Notes: a model not told the origin generated them from the letters alone. Counted from the first letter of the stretch, positions 21,096-33,490 are shown. The stretch is 64,000 bases of DNA from Panopea generosa (GCA_029582155.1 CM055906.1:17072937-17136936), one strand, 5' to 3'. Program-made: numbers and translations.

Positions 21096-23296
21096 TAAGT
21101 TTGAACACTTTATGTTAAACTGAGTGATACTGACATCAATAGCTAGTTATATTTTAGTAACATATCACTGAATAAAATGCCAGACACCAACCAAATAAAT
21201 AAAAAAAAAACATTATGCAAAAGGCACCAGTTGTATGTTTGAAATTTGAAATATTTCTTAAAATACTGTTTATTAATAAAAAGCAGATATTGGTTTAATT
21301 TGAATACAAGAACAAAATAATATCGAAATTTAGTATTCAATAGATAAAATATGGCTATTGAATAATTTTAGCATAAAATCATTTTTTCATAATGATCAAC
21401 ACAGATCTTGTAAAAAAATTGTAAAAACTCTTTTGAGTTTATATTCAATTGAGCTCTTCTCAAACCAACCAATCCAAATCTATGATAAAATGAAAGCAAG
21501 TCTCCCATTGGTTGAATTAAGGATTAACTGATTTGGGCATAAACTGTTGGTTTTAAACCCTCGGTCTCTGGAGTTGATTGTCCAAAAGTAGCGGGTCACA
21601 TGGCTGGTGTCTTGTTGCAGGGTGGTCACAATAATATTGAAATATATAGATGACACTGATTATCATATTTCATATTGCTCTAATTGATTATGTAATGCTA
21701 TGTATTAATTAGTATGTCAGCGTGTCATTGTGATGATGTTATGCTCATTAATACTGTGACATGTAAAATGCAGTATTGTGTATTATCAGTAAATGTCGTT
21801 TATCAGAAGGGGCAAGTTTGGCTGGGGGAAATTTTTGTTGAATTTGAAATTTGCTTTGGCCTTTCAGTATTTTAAATCTAACCAGACTGATTATCATATA
21901 TTGAGAGCAAAATAAGAATCTTTTATGGTTTGAGGTTTGGATAGAAATTGTCATCTCCCAGGAAAATTGTTTTGGCAGGAAAGAGGCTATGCCAAGTTAT
22001 TGAATGAAATGAAATTACCATATCCTGTAAAAAAAACTTGGAAATCTGTCTGGGATGCAAGAATGGGTTTTGAGATGAATTGATCATTTAACTTTTATGA
22101 ACATTTATATTGCATTTTACTTTTCTTGAATGTTTTTGGTTTAGTTTTGCTAATGATAGTCAATAATAATTTAAACTTTTTTTGAAGCAATTTGATATAG
22201 AAAAGTTAATTAATGGTAGTTGTGTTCTATAATTTTAATTAATTCTAAATTGGTTTGAAGAAAATTAGTAAGTTTTAATTATTGTAATTTGTTGAGAAAA
22301 TGGTTTTTCATTAAAATTAGTATAAATAACATAAATAGCTGGTGTAGTTTTAACTAATTTGGTAAAATTGTTTGAAACCTTTTTGATGCGTCATGACCGG
22401 ATGATCTTAAGATCTTTTGAGGCTCAAACCCAAAACCTCATAATTTACCTGATGTGAGAACAACTATCGCTCCACCCACCTGTCACATGACGTTACTATT
22501 ACTAAACCTGATCCACCTGTCTGAATAAATATGATGTAGTTTTCGTTTAGACATTGTCAGCTCGTCTAAGGAAAATGGCAGTGCTGGAACCAATATCAAT
22601 TGCTGATCTGATTATTGACTTGTTTAACTGACAGCTGGCATCAGGTCAAGTGAATGAGGTGTTGAGTTTGCGTCTCATTTTTGCCAAAAGGTTTAGATAC
22701 GAAAGTTTGTCATTTATCTGATTGAGGACTGTTCTTCATTTGCAAGTATATGGGGATTGTTAATATGGGGATTGTAAATTTGAGTGTTTGATTGTCAGTG
22801 TATGGTTTAGTGTGATAATGTTTATATAGGGAGTATTGTTTTACCCAGTGCAATTATCATTATTGTTGATATAACACAGGTTTGATAACCTATTTAACTG
22901 GTGAACCATACAGTCAAAAACACCATTGACACAATTATATGAAAAATAATGAAATAATGGTTCATTATTAAGAAAAGAATAGATGCAAGGTTAAGGATTC
23001 TTTAAGCTGGCTTTGTATCCGTATGTAAAAGAAATATAAATATATCACCTGTAGAGTAAGACTTGTAAACACCTTTACTATAACTTATTTTCATCATATC
23101 TTACATGTATTAGTTAATTAATGTAAAAGTTTTGTTTGCCACACTGTCTATTTTATTGCTGTGTAGGGATTTAGATGATTTTTAAAATAGCTCAGTGTTG
23201 AGTTGACAAACTTTTGTACATTATTCGATTCATTTTAGTGTATTTAAACTGCTTACTTTGAAATAAGTTAATTTAAATTGTTCGCTTACATTTTAG

Positions 23297-23362
23297 GGTG
23301 AAATTCGTCAGATCAGACAGGAGAAGTCCAAGTCTGAGGACAAAGTTCAGGAACTGGAAATT
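23297..23362 (+). CDS. Exon 8, coiled-coil segment of 22 residues
   Basis: Acceptor gcttacattttag and donor ATT|GTAAGT bound 66 nt, phase 0-0, encoding a peptide that starts GEIRQIRQEKSKSEDK and ends VQELEI. Core residues are I3, I6, V17 and L20, with Lys and Ser at 10 and 13. Exon 9 continues in the same register (L2, A5, I9). It is highly charged and has no aromatic residue. Confidence 0.85.
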
Positions 23363-24796
23363 GTAAGTGACTTAATTAAGGCTACACTAGTCAAGCTTCA
23401 GTGAGAGATCTGCAAGAACTACTTTTGTTCATATATTTTATTGGCTTACTGTTTCATACATTACTTCATTTCTTATACAGGGTACTCCACAGGAAGGAAT
23501 GCAAGCGCTGGGGTAAGAGTGCGTAAACCCTTTCAACACATTTTCAAGTGCTGTGTAACTGGCACAAATTGAAATATATATTTCAGTATTAAAACTTTGT
23601 ATAAATCAGTTAAAGTCAATCATCACATTAAGTATGTTTCAATTTAGGCATTTAAATGAGAAAAGATACGCAATAATAAAGATTTAGAGGAAAGTAAGCT
23701 TTTGTAAAATTTTGTTAAAGAATTCAAGCGCTAGGGGAATACCATTTCTGATAGTCAAGTGATGGGGTGTCCGTGTGCTTGAATGGCCTGTGGAGAAGCC
23801 TGTAATAAAATGAAAAAGATGTCAATCTAGATGTGTTTGTTTTCAGTTTTTGAATCAGATATTTTAAGTTTGATTTGAAAAATAAATTTGTTATATAAAT
23901 TCAACCGACCATCCTAGTTTACATCATTTTTTGTGAAAGAGTGATTATTTCACTCGGATGTATTGTATTCAATGTGCGTCTGACGTCTTCTGTCACATTT
24001 TTTTTAAAACTGGATGCCATAAGTAACCTCATCTGTTGAAGTTTACTTTAAAAACATTATTTCAGATAAAATTGTTATCAATATAATTATAAAGAAACAA
24101 AAATATTTTCAATATGGAGACAAAGTATCTCATTGTCATTAATAAACAGATTACAAATGTTTCGGTATTTTAAAACTGCCAAAACATGAGCAAAATTCAC
24201 GATGGTCATAATATAACTAATGACCTTTACCTCCTCATTCGGACTCTTTCTAGGGATGAACAAAATTCATCAATATCTAAGTTAACCTGAATGACAGGAA
24301 AATCAAAATTTAAACATGGGACTTGTGAGATGCATTTCATTTTTTTGAAGTTATAAAAGTAAGCGGGAAATGTATTTTTGTCTAGCACACGTAGGCCAAG
24401 ATAGGAAATTCCTTTTCAATGTATTATTTAGGCATGTTTATATAGATGTCATTGTGGCAATACAGGCTCATTGAGTATATATTATATACATTGTTCATTC
24501 GGATATGGCCAATTCTTTTTTTTTTTCAAATTGATTTGGCAGTATTTTGATTTTGATACATGCATGAGGGCATGACTGTTATGTTATGCTGAATGCATAA
24601 TTCATTTCACTTTTCATACCATTATTTCCTTTGTTGAAAAATGACCCCATCTGGACTGTGTGTTAAAGTTATACTATAAATGAATGTAAAAGATTTTAAA
24701 CCTATAGCAGTAACTGTTGTGCATTTTATATTTGGAAGTTTTTCTTCCTTCATTGCCCATAAGGAGTGCTTGCAAGTCATTGATTTATAATTGCAG
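23363..24796 (+). other. Intron 8
   Basis: It contains the possible 32-nt poison exon at 23481. The remainder is AT-rich, with no repeat family recognised and no further exon. Confidence 0.55.
23481..23512 (+). other. Possible 32-nt frame-breaking (poison) exon
   Basis: A strong acceptor (atttcttatacag) and a strong donor (GG|GTAAGA) bound 32 nt, which could read GTPQEGMQAL plus two bases after exon 8. Because 32 is not a multiple of three, inclusion would put exon 9 out of frame and meet a TGA about 70 nt into it. It is either a chance pair of sites or a regulated exon that lowers expression through nonsense-mediated decay. Confidence 0.25.
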
Positions 24797-24958
24797 AAAT
24801 TGGAAAAGGCAAATGATGACATTAGAGAGACGACAACAATCAAACAAGGGGAGATCGACATGCTGAAGTCTACTTGTGACCGTCTTTCTGCAGGGACCAC
24901 AAAGAAAGAAACAGAGTTACAGAACCTGACTGAAAAAGTTCAGCAGACTGAGTTACAG
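24797..24958 (+). CDS. Exon 9, coiled-coil segment of 54 residues
   Basis: Acceptor tttataattgcag and donor CAG|GTATAT bound 162 nt, phase 0-0. The peptide starts KLEKANDDIRETTTIKQGEI. Heptads hold at L2, A5, I9, then L23, C27 and L30; SAGTTKK at 31-37 is a small break; L41, L44 and V48 restore the coil. It contains one of the few cysteines of the main exons, at a core position, so a disulphide-linked dimer in an oxidising compartment cannot be excluded but is not implied. Confidence 0.87.
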
Positions 24959-26509
24959 GTATATTTGTAGACTGGTAAAATGTCTCATTTTTTTTTTTAA
25001 TTTGTAACCAGTCTCATACTTTGTTGCAAATATTGTACTTTGTAACAAGTCTCATATTTTACAGCAACCAGTTTCATACTTTATAGCAAATTTAAGTCTA
25101 TCCCAGAACCAGATATCTCTCGAATCTGGTCTGTTAAACCCCAAATGAATAAGCTGGGGATTCTATGCCTGTCCCACACAATTCATACAAATACTTACTA
25201 AACTGTGATATCATTAAAACTTCCAGTTGAAGCAACTGATCAATCAACATGCTAAAATGTGACTTTCCCAACATTGCTATTTAACAGACCCAACCAGGAG
25301 AGCTGAGTCCGTTCTACAGACTATAGCAAATTTATACTTCACAAGAATGCTAATACTTTACAGGAAGTATTATACTTTGCAACCAGTCTCTTATTTTACA
25401 GGAAGTATTGTACTTTGCAACAAGGCTCATACTTTACGGCAAACATTGTACTTTGCAACCAGTCTAATATTTTCTTGAAAGTCTTTACAATCATGTAATC
25501 ATTTCATGTGTTAGACAAGATACTTGTATTTTACATATTTCTGCTTACGCATGTTATACCAACTGTCATCACTTATTCCTGCCAATGTCTCTTGTAATTG
25601 ATAACCAGTTCGACGCTATTGGTAATTGGTAAACAGTTAGACACTATTGGTTTTTGGTAACCACTTAGACACTATTGGTAATTAGTAACCAGTCAGACAC
25701 TATTGGTAATTAGTAACCAGTTAGACACTATTGGTAATTGGTAACCAGTCAGACACTATTGGTAATTGGTAACCAGTCAGGCACTATTTGTTATTGGGAA
25801 CCAGGCAGACACTATTGGTTATTAGTAACCAGTCAGACACTAATGGTTATAAGTAACCAGTCAGACACTATTTGTTACTGGGAACCAGGCAGACATTATT
25901 GTTAATTGGTAACCATTTAGAAACTATTGGTAATTGGTAACCTGTAACACACTATTGGTTATCAGTTGGACACTATTAGTAATTGGTAACTACTTTGGCA
26001 CTATTGGTTATTGGTAATCAATCAGACACTATTGGTTATTAGTAACCATAGGCTATTGGTTATTAGTAATCAGTCAGACACTTTTGGTTATTAGTAACCG
26101 GTCAGACACTATTGGTAATTGGTTACCAGTTAGACACTCTTGGTAATTAGTAACTACTTAGACACTATCGGTTATTGGTAATCAATCAGACACTATTGGT
26201 TATTAGAAACCAGTCAGACACTATTGGTTATTGGTAACCAATAAGACACTATTGATAATTAGTAACCGGTCAGACACTATTGGTTATTGGTAACCAATAA
26301 GACACTATTGGTAATTAGTAACCAGTCAGACACTATTGGTAATTAGTAACCAGTCAGACACTATTGCTAATTAGTAACCAGTCAGACACTATTGGTAATT
26401 TGGTAATTAGTAACCAGTCAGACACTATTGGTAATTAGTAACCAGTCAGACACTATTGGTAATTAGTAACCAGTCAGACACTATTGGTATATGTTTTTCT
26501 ATCACCCAG
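24959..26509 (+). other. Intron 9
   Basis: It carries short repeats of the word ctttgcaaccagtct (24990-25085, 25325-25475), a remnant at 25085-25322 shared with 55400-55720 (tctacaga and gaaagtca words in opposite orientation), and the 28-bp minisatellite. Little unique sequence remains. Confidence 0.6.
25590..26490. repeat. 28-bp minisatellite, about 30 copies
   Basis: Units read about aattagtaaccagtcagaca plus ctattggt. The array becomes nearly perfect toward its 3' end and stops about 20 bases before exon 10, leaving only tatgtttttctatcacccag as the acceptor region. Confidence 0.97.
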
Positions 26510-26589
26510 AATGACAGACTGAAGGATGAACTGAGGAATTACAAGGATGAGTGTGAGCAGCTGGCAGACCAAGTGGAAGATGTGAAGAA
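26510..26589 (+). CDS. Exon 10, coiled-coil segment ending inside a codon
   Basis: Acceptor ttctatcacccag lies only about 20 bases downstream of a 28-bp minisatellite. The exon is 80 nt, starts in phase 0 and ends after two bases of a Lys codon at AA|GTAAGA. The peptide starts NDRLKDELRNYKDECEQL; core residues L4, L8, Y11, C15, L18, V22 and V25. Together with exon 11 it gives 59 residues. The split codon AA|A is completed correctly by exon 11. Confidence 0.85.
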
Positions 26590-27244
26590 GTAAGACACAA
26601 CATTTAATGTCATAGGTGTCCAAGGCTAGATATACTGTACTAACATTGTATACTAGAGCTGGGCATTTATTTCACTATTGTAGATCACATATAGAATAAT
26701 TATTTCATCAAGTGAATACTGAAGCCTATGATCGTGAACAAGCTGCCAATTTCAGTGCTCACGAGTGATGTTTAATTGATATTTCACTGAAGTAGTTTTT
26801 TTTTTCTTTTACGATTTAAAGTAGATATTATCGTTAATAAATTCAGTATCTTATTTCACTGAGAAATATCTATAATTCATCTAAAGCATAAAATTTTCAT
26901 TAATTTTAAAATCATAAACTTGTCATAAAACTTGCGTTTATTGCTCTCAGTGATATGGATCAAGATGGAGTATTGTTTTAACCTTCACAGAAATGTAAAA
27001 AAAAAAAGAAGAAAACCCATTGTTACTTTATGTACTTAATAATTGTTTTATTTAAGCATAGGCCTTTTGTGAAGAAGAGGGGTGTGTATTTTATTGCACC
27101 CATTACTAATGGCTTTGTGCACGTATTTGTGAAAACATGCTTAAATTTGAGATTTAGTAGGACAATTTCAAAGCAAAATTTTTGTGTATGAAAATTAGTT
27201 TTGAGAATGATAAGAGTAACAATTTACTTTTTAATTTTTCCCAG
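26590..27244 (+). other. Intron 10
   Basis: A 655-bp AT-rich intron; no repeat or exon was recognised. Confidence 0.6.
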
Positions 27245-27341
27245 AATTAAGGATGAGAATCGGCGCCTCCTTCAGGAAAAAGCGGAGAATGAACAAGTGA
27301 TAAAGCTGCTAGAAACACAAAAAGAAGTCCTGTCCAAAAGT
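27245..27341 (+). CDS. Exon 11, coiled-coil segment of 32 residues
   Basis: Acceptor ttaatttttcccag and donor AGT|GTAAGG bound 97 nt. The first base finishes the Lys codon of exon 10 and the rest encodes IKDENRRLLQEKAENEQ followed by VIKLLETQKEVLSKS. Core residues are I1, L8, V18, L22 and L29. Reading on past the donor would add about 23 residues before a stop, giving a possible truncated product if the intron were retained. The next main exon lies 13.5 kb away. Confidence 0.85.
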
Positions 27342-27642
27342 GTAAGGGACTCTACCTTGTATCTAGACTTGCTCACAAGCTTAGAAAATCCTGACCAAGT
27401 GTGATGTAGCTATAGTTAATCTCTAAAAAATAAAGGATGCAAACAAATATTTATTTTTGTGGCACTGTGACACTGTCTGAACTGTAGTCGGTAGCCACGT
27501 TTATTGAGCAGCTATATGTCTAAGTGAAGGCAGCATATTGTCATTTTCCATTTATAGGGATTTAATTTCAATCAACCTCGGTTACTGATTAGATCGGGGG
27601 GAAAAATTGTAACCATGTTTCCTTGGAAGTTTTGGTATAGTA

Positions 27643-27738
27643 GTTTCCTCCAGTAGATAATGTAGGTTTCCTCCAGTAGATAATGTAGGTTTCCTCCAGT
27701 AGATAATGTAGGTTTCCTCCAGTAGATAATGTAGGTTT
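27643..27738. repeat. 23-bp tandem repeat, 4 copies
   Basis: Four near-identical units contain tttcctccagtagataatgt, just before the large 64-bp array. Confidence 0.95.
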
Positions 27739-27739
27739 C

Positions 27740-29725
27740 ATTATGTGGGTTGGTTTAGGTGGGTAATGTTGGCTATATTTTGTGGCTGGATAGTGTGGGT
27801 CTTGCTATATGGGTGGGTTATGGTGGATAATGTGGGTCTCATTGTGTGGTGGGTAAAGAAATATCTCTGTATATGGGTGGGTTATGGTAGATAATGTGGG
27901 CGTCATTGTGTGGATGGCTAAGTAGGATCTCGGTATATGGGTGGGTTATGGTGGATAATGTGGGCCTCATTGTGTGGTGGGTTAAGTAGGATCTCGGTAT
28001 ATGGGTGGGTTTTGGTGGATAATGTAGGTCTCATTTTGTGGAAACTAAGTAGGATCTCGGAATATGGGTGGATTATGGTGGATAATGTGGGCGTCATTGT
28101 GTGTTGGGTAAAGTAGGATCCCGGTATATGGGTGGGTTATGGTTGATAATGTGGGCCTCATTGTGTGGATGGCTAAGTAGGATCCCGGTATATGGGTGGG
28201 TTATGGTGGATAATGTGGGCCTCAATGTGTGGATGGGTTAAGTAGGATCTCGGTATATGGGTGGGTTATGGTGGATAATGTGGGCCTCATTGTGTGGATG
28301 GCTAAGTAGGATCTCGGTATATGGGTGGGTTATGGTGGATAATGTGGGCCTCATTGTGTGGATGGCTAAGTAGGATCTCGGTATATGGGTGGGTTATGGT
28401 GGATTATGTGGGCGTCATTGTGTGGTGGGTAAAGTAGGATCTCGGTATATGGGTGGGTTATGGTGGATAATGTGGGCCTCATTGTGTGGATGGCTAAGTA
28501 GGATCTCGGTATATGGGTGGGTTATGGTGGATAATGTGGGCCTCATTGTGTGGTGGGTAAAGTAGGATCTCGGTATATGGGTGGGTTATGGTGGATAATG
28601 TGGGCCTCATTGTGTGGATGGCTAAGTAGGATCTCGGTATATGGGTGGGTTATGGTGGATAATGTGGGTCTCATTGTGATAATGTGGGTCTAATTGTGTG
28701 GTGGGTAAAGTAGGATCTCGGTATATGGTGGGTTATGGTGGATAATGTGGGCCTCATTGTGTGGATGGCTAAGTCGGATCCGGTATATGGGTGGGTTATG
28801 GTGAATAATGTGGGCCTCACTGTGTGGATGGCTAAGTAGGATCCCGGTATATGGGTGGGTTATGGTGGAATAATGTGGGCCTCACTGTGTGGATGGCTAA
28901 GTAGGATCCCGGTATATGGGTGGGTTATGGTGAATAATGTGGGCCTCATTGTGTGGATGGCTAAGTAGGATCCCGGTATATGGGTGGGTTATGGTGAATA
29001 ATGTGGGCCTCACTGTGTGGATGGCTAAGTAGGATCTCGGTATATGGGTGGGTTATGGTGGATAATGTGGGCCTCATTGTGTGGATGGCTAAGTAGGATC
29101 CCGGTATATGGGTGGGTTATGGTGAATAATGTGGGCCTCATTGTGTGGATGGGTTAAGTAGGATCTCGGTATATGGGTGGGTTATGGTGGATTATGTGGG
29201 CGTCATTGTGTGGTGGGTAAAGTAGGATCTCGGTATATGGGTGGGTTATGGTGGATAATGTGGGCCTCATTGTGTGGATGGCTAAGTAGGATCTCGGTAT
29301 ATGGGTGGGTTATGGTGGATTATGTGGGCGTCATTGTGTGGTGGGTAAAGTAGGATCTCGGTATATGGGTGGGTTATGGTGGATAATGTGGGCCTCATTG
29401 TGTGGATGGCTAAGTAGGATCTCGGTATATGGGTGGGTTATGGTGGATAATGTGGGTCTCATTTTGTGGAAACTAAGTAGGATCTCGGTATATGGGTGGA
29501 TTATGGTGGATAATGTGGGCCTCATTTTGTGGAAACTAAGTAGGATCTCGGTATATGGGTGGGTTATGGTGGATAATGTGGGCCTCATTGTGTGGATGGC
29601 TAAGTAGGATCCCGGTATATGGGTGGGTTATGGTGGATAATGTGGGCCTCATTTTGTGGAAACTAAGTAGGATCTAGGTATATGGGTGGGTTATGGTGGA
29701 TAATGTGGGCCTCATTGTGTTTTGG
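27740..29725. repeat. 64-bp minisatellite, about 30 copies (2 kb)
   Basis: The unit contains ggatctcggtatatgggtgg and a variable end: either tggatggctaagta, tggtgggtaaagta or tggaaactaagta. These end types occur in blocks, suggesting amplification of multi-unit segments. The G/T-rich strand is the plus strand. Open frames here are by-products. Confidence 0.97.
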
Positions 29726-31102
29726 AGTAATTATTGCTCTCTGTTAGAGGGTTGGTAATATGTCTCTCTGTAAGTGGGATGGGTAATGTGGCTCTTGTCA
29801 TTCTCCTTTTATATTGAATTGTATATTTGTATATTTATTATACAACACTACCTGATACTGATTCCCTCGGAAGCACAGTGTGTGCTTGAGAAATGTAAAT
29901 TTCCTATTTCTCCAATTATGAAAAGTAATTTTACTTCCCCATTTTGGTATGGATTATTTCACTTGCTCATTACCCTTATAAGATTTTTGTCTGGTGTAAT
30001 TTTAACCATTGATGATGGTCTGATCTATGGACATCTATAAAAATAAATTGAAATTTTTTATAGTATTTGTTTGCATCATTTACTTTTATTGGGTTTGTGT
30101 TTGGCTTAAAAATTCATTAACAATGATCTGCTAAATGTGCATAGTTATACAATCTTTCTTACTTTTATCACAGAACTTTCATTTCATAAAAATTGTGTTT
30201 TGAAAAATACATTTTTGAGGGGTGAAAGGTCATCTAACAAAAGCAAAAAAGATTTGTTGTTCACCAGTTAGATCAGTTGTTTTATGGTTTTAAAGCGTGT
30301 TTAATATAGATTTAACAAAAGCTTCATGTGCTCTCCTGTATAACATTTTAAGAATCTTTTATGGGTAGCCGTGTCCCTGCATGTAATATTTTTTACCTCT
30401 CGGTTGAGTTTTTTTACTATCCCACATGAATGGTTACGATGGATTCTTATGTTCTATATTCAATGGTGGCTTGGTGTGATACAGTCAGTTTCTCCATTAT
30501 ATATCCTTATCTAAATGAACAATACTGTGTTTTCGTGCTGCAGCCAGGCCTCGACATTCACTATAATTATGTGACAAAACTGTATATAGCAGACATTTGA
30601 TTCTGTAAGATCTTTGTCTGAAAATCTTTAAGATATTTTATCATCCTTTGTAAGACAACACCTGTTTGCAATGAAATGTTATTTGCAATTATTATATTTG
30701 GTTTGAAAATGTCAGCTGCGTAGATCTCTTCATGCTTGGTGATATGCACCAGACATTTTATCTACAATAAATTTACATTTTAGCATTAAAATGTTGTTAG
30801 TAAAAACATCTGTATGATTATTGAAACACTAGCCGTGCAATTAAAGTTACCTTTAGATTTAATGATGTCTGAAAATTTTACTTTTATATCGTGTATTCTG
30901 GTAAGATTTGTTTGTTTTTATTGTATGTAAGACCATTATGTTGCTGAGATGCGTCTATATAGGGAATGTCTGACATTTGAAACAGACAGGTATACTGTCT
31001 TGCATGCCGCATTTTATTGCGCAGTCTATTTCCTACAGGGTAGTCATCAAAGATCAATCCCAGTGATTATATATTATATTGTATTGTGTAATAACTCAAT
31101 AT

Positions 31103-31338
31103 AGGGTCATCCTTTAAAAAATGCTTGTTTGCTGTTCTCGGATCCATTTTTCATGTGGGTAGTTAGGTAGGTAATTTTTTTTTTGCTAGATTTTTATTTT
31201 ACATACCAGTAGTCATTTTAAACAAGATCATAAAAAAAAAATTCATCACTTTGAAAGTCAATAAACAAGTTTGGGTAGCTGCAATATTGAGTGAGTAGAT
31301 AGGAGCATGGCAGACATAATTTTTTTTATGAACGGCTT
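31103..31338 (-). mobile_element. MITE family 1, reverse orientation
   Basis: The order of words is reversed relative to 15334: tcatcctttaaaaaatgctt, catgtgggtagttaggtagg, gtcattttaaac, gggtagctgcaat, gagtgagtagataggagcat, then a decayed right end atgaacggct. Confidence 0.7.
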
Positions 31339-31458
31339 GGGGTTTTATTTCTTGTGAACGCCATATTTAAATAAATATACAATAATAACATTGTTCAAAG
31401 GAACATATTGTGCCAATTCAATCTACCCAAAGACTCATTTTCCTGAGCAATTTTGAGT

Positions 31459-32545
31459 TTTTAGCTCACCTGTGAGTCTTTTGTGATTGCCTGGTGTCTG
31501 TCGTCTGTCGTCCGTTGTTAACTTTTAACTTCTAACAACTTCTCCTCTAAAACCACTGGGCCAATTTTGATATAACTTCACAGAAGTGTTCCTTTGGTGT
31601 CTCTCTCCCAAGTTTATTTAAACCATCTTGATTCATCAAAAAACATGGCCGCCAGGCGGCGGGGAGAGTTTAATAAGTAAAATCTTAAAAAAATCTTCTT
31701 GTCAGAAACTACTAGTTCAGTTTTAAGATAATTTCACAGAAATATTCCTTGGGGGACACTTCACCAAGTTTGTTCAAACCGTATTGATTTATCAAAAAAC
31801 ATGGCAGCCAGGGGGTGGGGTTAGTTTACTATATAAGCTATAGTAAAAACTTAAAAAATCTTCTTGTGAGAAACCACTTGGCCAATTTTTATATTACTTC
31901 ACAGAAATGTACCTTTGGTGGCCCTCTACCAAGATTGTTCAAACCATCTTGATTCGTCAAAAAACATGGCTGCCAGTGGGCAGGGCATGTTAAATTAGTA
32001 AAAACTTAAAAAATCTTCTTGTCAGAAACTACTGGCTCGATTTTAAAATAATTTTGCAGAAATGTTTTTTGGGTGACCCTTTACTAAGTTTGTTTGAGCA
32101 GTTGTGATTTGTTTAAAAACATGACCGCCACAGTGAGATGCAAGTTTACTATATAGGCAGATAGTAAAATCTTCAAAAGCCTTCTTGTCAGAATCTACTG
32201 ACCTGATTTCGATGTAATTTCACTGACATTTACCATGGGTGAACCTCTACCAAGTTTGTTCAAGCCATTGCGATTAGTCAAAAAACATAGTCGCCAGGAG
32301 TGGAGGCTGGTTTTCTTTATATGGATATATAGTGAAAACTTTCTTTTGATATCTGATATCAAGATATCCGCACAAGGTTATTTTGTTAGTGCACAATCTT
32401 CTACGCATCTGTTACATCTTCAAAACAAATCAACATTTTAACAACTTGCCCATCTCATTTTTCTGGAATTTTGAGTGAACATGTATTATATAATCTACTT
32501 AAGTTGGGTGACTCAAGGTCCCTCAGGTGAGCTATATAGGTCCAT
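31459..32545 (+). mobile_element. 1.1-kb repeat element with internal tandem units
   Basis: The ends carry an inverted word, agctcacctg at 31462 and caggtgagct near 32525, followed by tcctggccctcttgtttt. Between them are about five diverged units of roughly 140-160 bp, each with cttcttgtcagaaactactg-like, ttcacagaaatgt-like, accaagtttgttcaaacc and aaaaaacatggccgccag words. It has no coding capacity. The transposon class is uncertain. Confidence 0.6.
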
Positions 32546-32764
32546 CCTGGCCCTCTTGTTTTGTTTTGATTTGTCGCTATAAATTAGTGTTGTTGTAGTC
32601 CACAAATTTATTGCTGTTTCACAACTATTTTCACTAAAAACATGTATAGTCACAGTGGTTCATAAACTTAAAGTTGCAGTCCCTAAAAGCAGTCAAAGAT
32701 AACAAACATTTCAAACCAAGATTTTCATCTATTTTTTTCTAGAACAAATTTCCTGTTCACATCG

Positions 32765-33042
32765 CCTGGCCAAATTAGCTCAGTCGGTTAGCGTCTGACT
32801 ATCAATCCAGAATCGTGAGTTTGAATCCCCGCCCGTGATGATTGATATACGACATTGTGTCTCATTATCGTTCATCTCTAAACCCTGATTCAAATGGGGA
32901 AGTTATCAGTTACTTGTAAAGATAGGGTGTGCTCGAGTACTGGTTAAGATTTCAGAATCCCAGGAAACAGTGGTTAGGTTAACTGATTGTGTTCGCTCTC
33001 AATGGCATAAAAATGACGCTAAATATTCAATCAGTCAATCTG
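32765..33042 (+). mobile_element. SINE family 1, complete
   Basis: The tRNA-like head has attagctcagtcggttagcg (box A) and gagtttgaatcccc (box B). The body and end (gttatcagttacttgtaaag, ctctcaatggcataaaaatg) match the family. Confidence 0.82.
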
Positions 33043-33261
33043 TTCACATTTTTTTAGATCAACAACTTTGGACATCGATACATTTTCAGCATTGTTGTAA
33101 CACAAGCTATGGTGCAAACACAGTCTTGGAATTTTTATAGATGAAAACCCTTCAGAGAATGTTTGCTCTGTATGTATAAACTGGACATGATGTTTTGTGG
33201 GATGACTCTACATTTGGTATGATGCTATAAAAGATAAAAAGAACAAATTCAGTTTTATAAG

Positions 33262-33490
33262 CCAGGCCCGGTTAGCTCAGTTGGTAGCAATTTCAAATCC
33301 CCGCCCGGCCATAGTCTCCATGGTAATAAACAACTTTGCATCTCATTGTCATTCGTATCTCACCACTGATTCAATTGGGAAAGTTATCAGTTACTTGCAG
33401 AGATGGGTGTGCTTGAGGTCAGGGTAACCTTCCAGGATAGTCTGTCAGCCATCGATGGCATAAAAAGATACTAATTATTCAAACAAATCA
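33262..33490 (+). mobile_element. SINE family 1 with a deletion in the tRNA head
   Basis: Box A (cggttagctcagttggtagc) runs directly into aatttcaaatccccgcccgg, so about 25 bases of the head are missing. The body follows to catcgatggcataaaaagat. Confidence 0.78.

Larger units (their letters stand above)
15191..23296 (+). other. Introns between exon 7 and exon 8
   Basis: An 8.1-kb stretch with one candidate micro-exon (18439). It holds MITEs at 15334 and 16193, SINE-like repeats at 16692 and 17122, a 56/57-bp repeat at 18775 and a degenerate repeat at 20345. Bases 17400-18430, 19280-20340 and 21100-23280 are AT-rich and show no exon that I can support. Confidence 0.6.

Noticed and set aside
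21979-22026. Open piece ERGYAKLLNEMKLPYP after ttggcag
   Set aside because: In frame, but with a poor donor and prolines, and no register with the coil.
29305-29607. 100-codon open frame with Gly/Val/Trp-rich repeats
   Set aside because: Lies in the 64-bp minisatellite and breaks up when unit types change.
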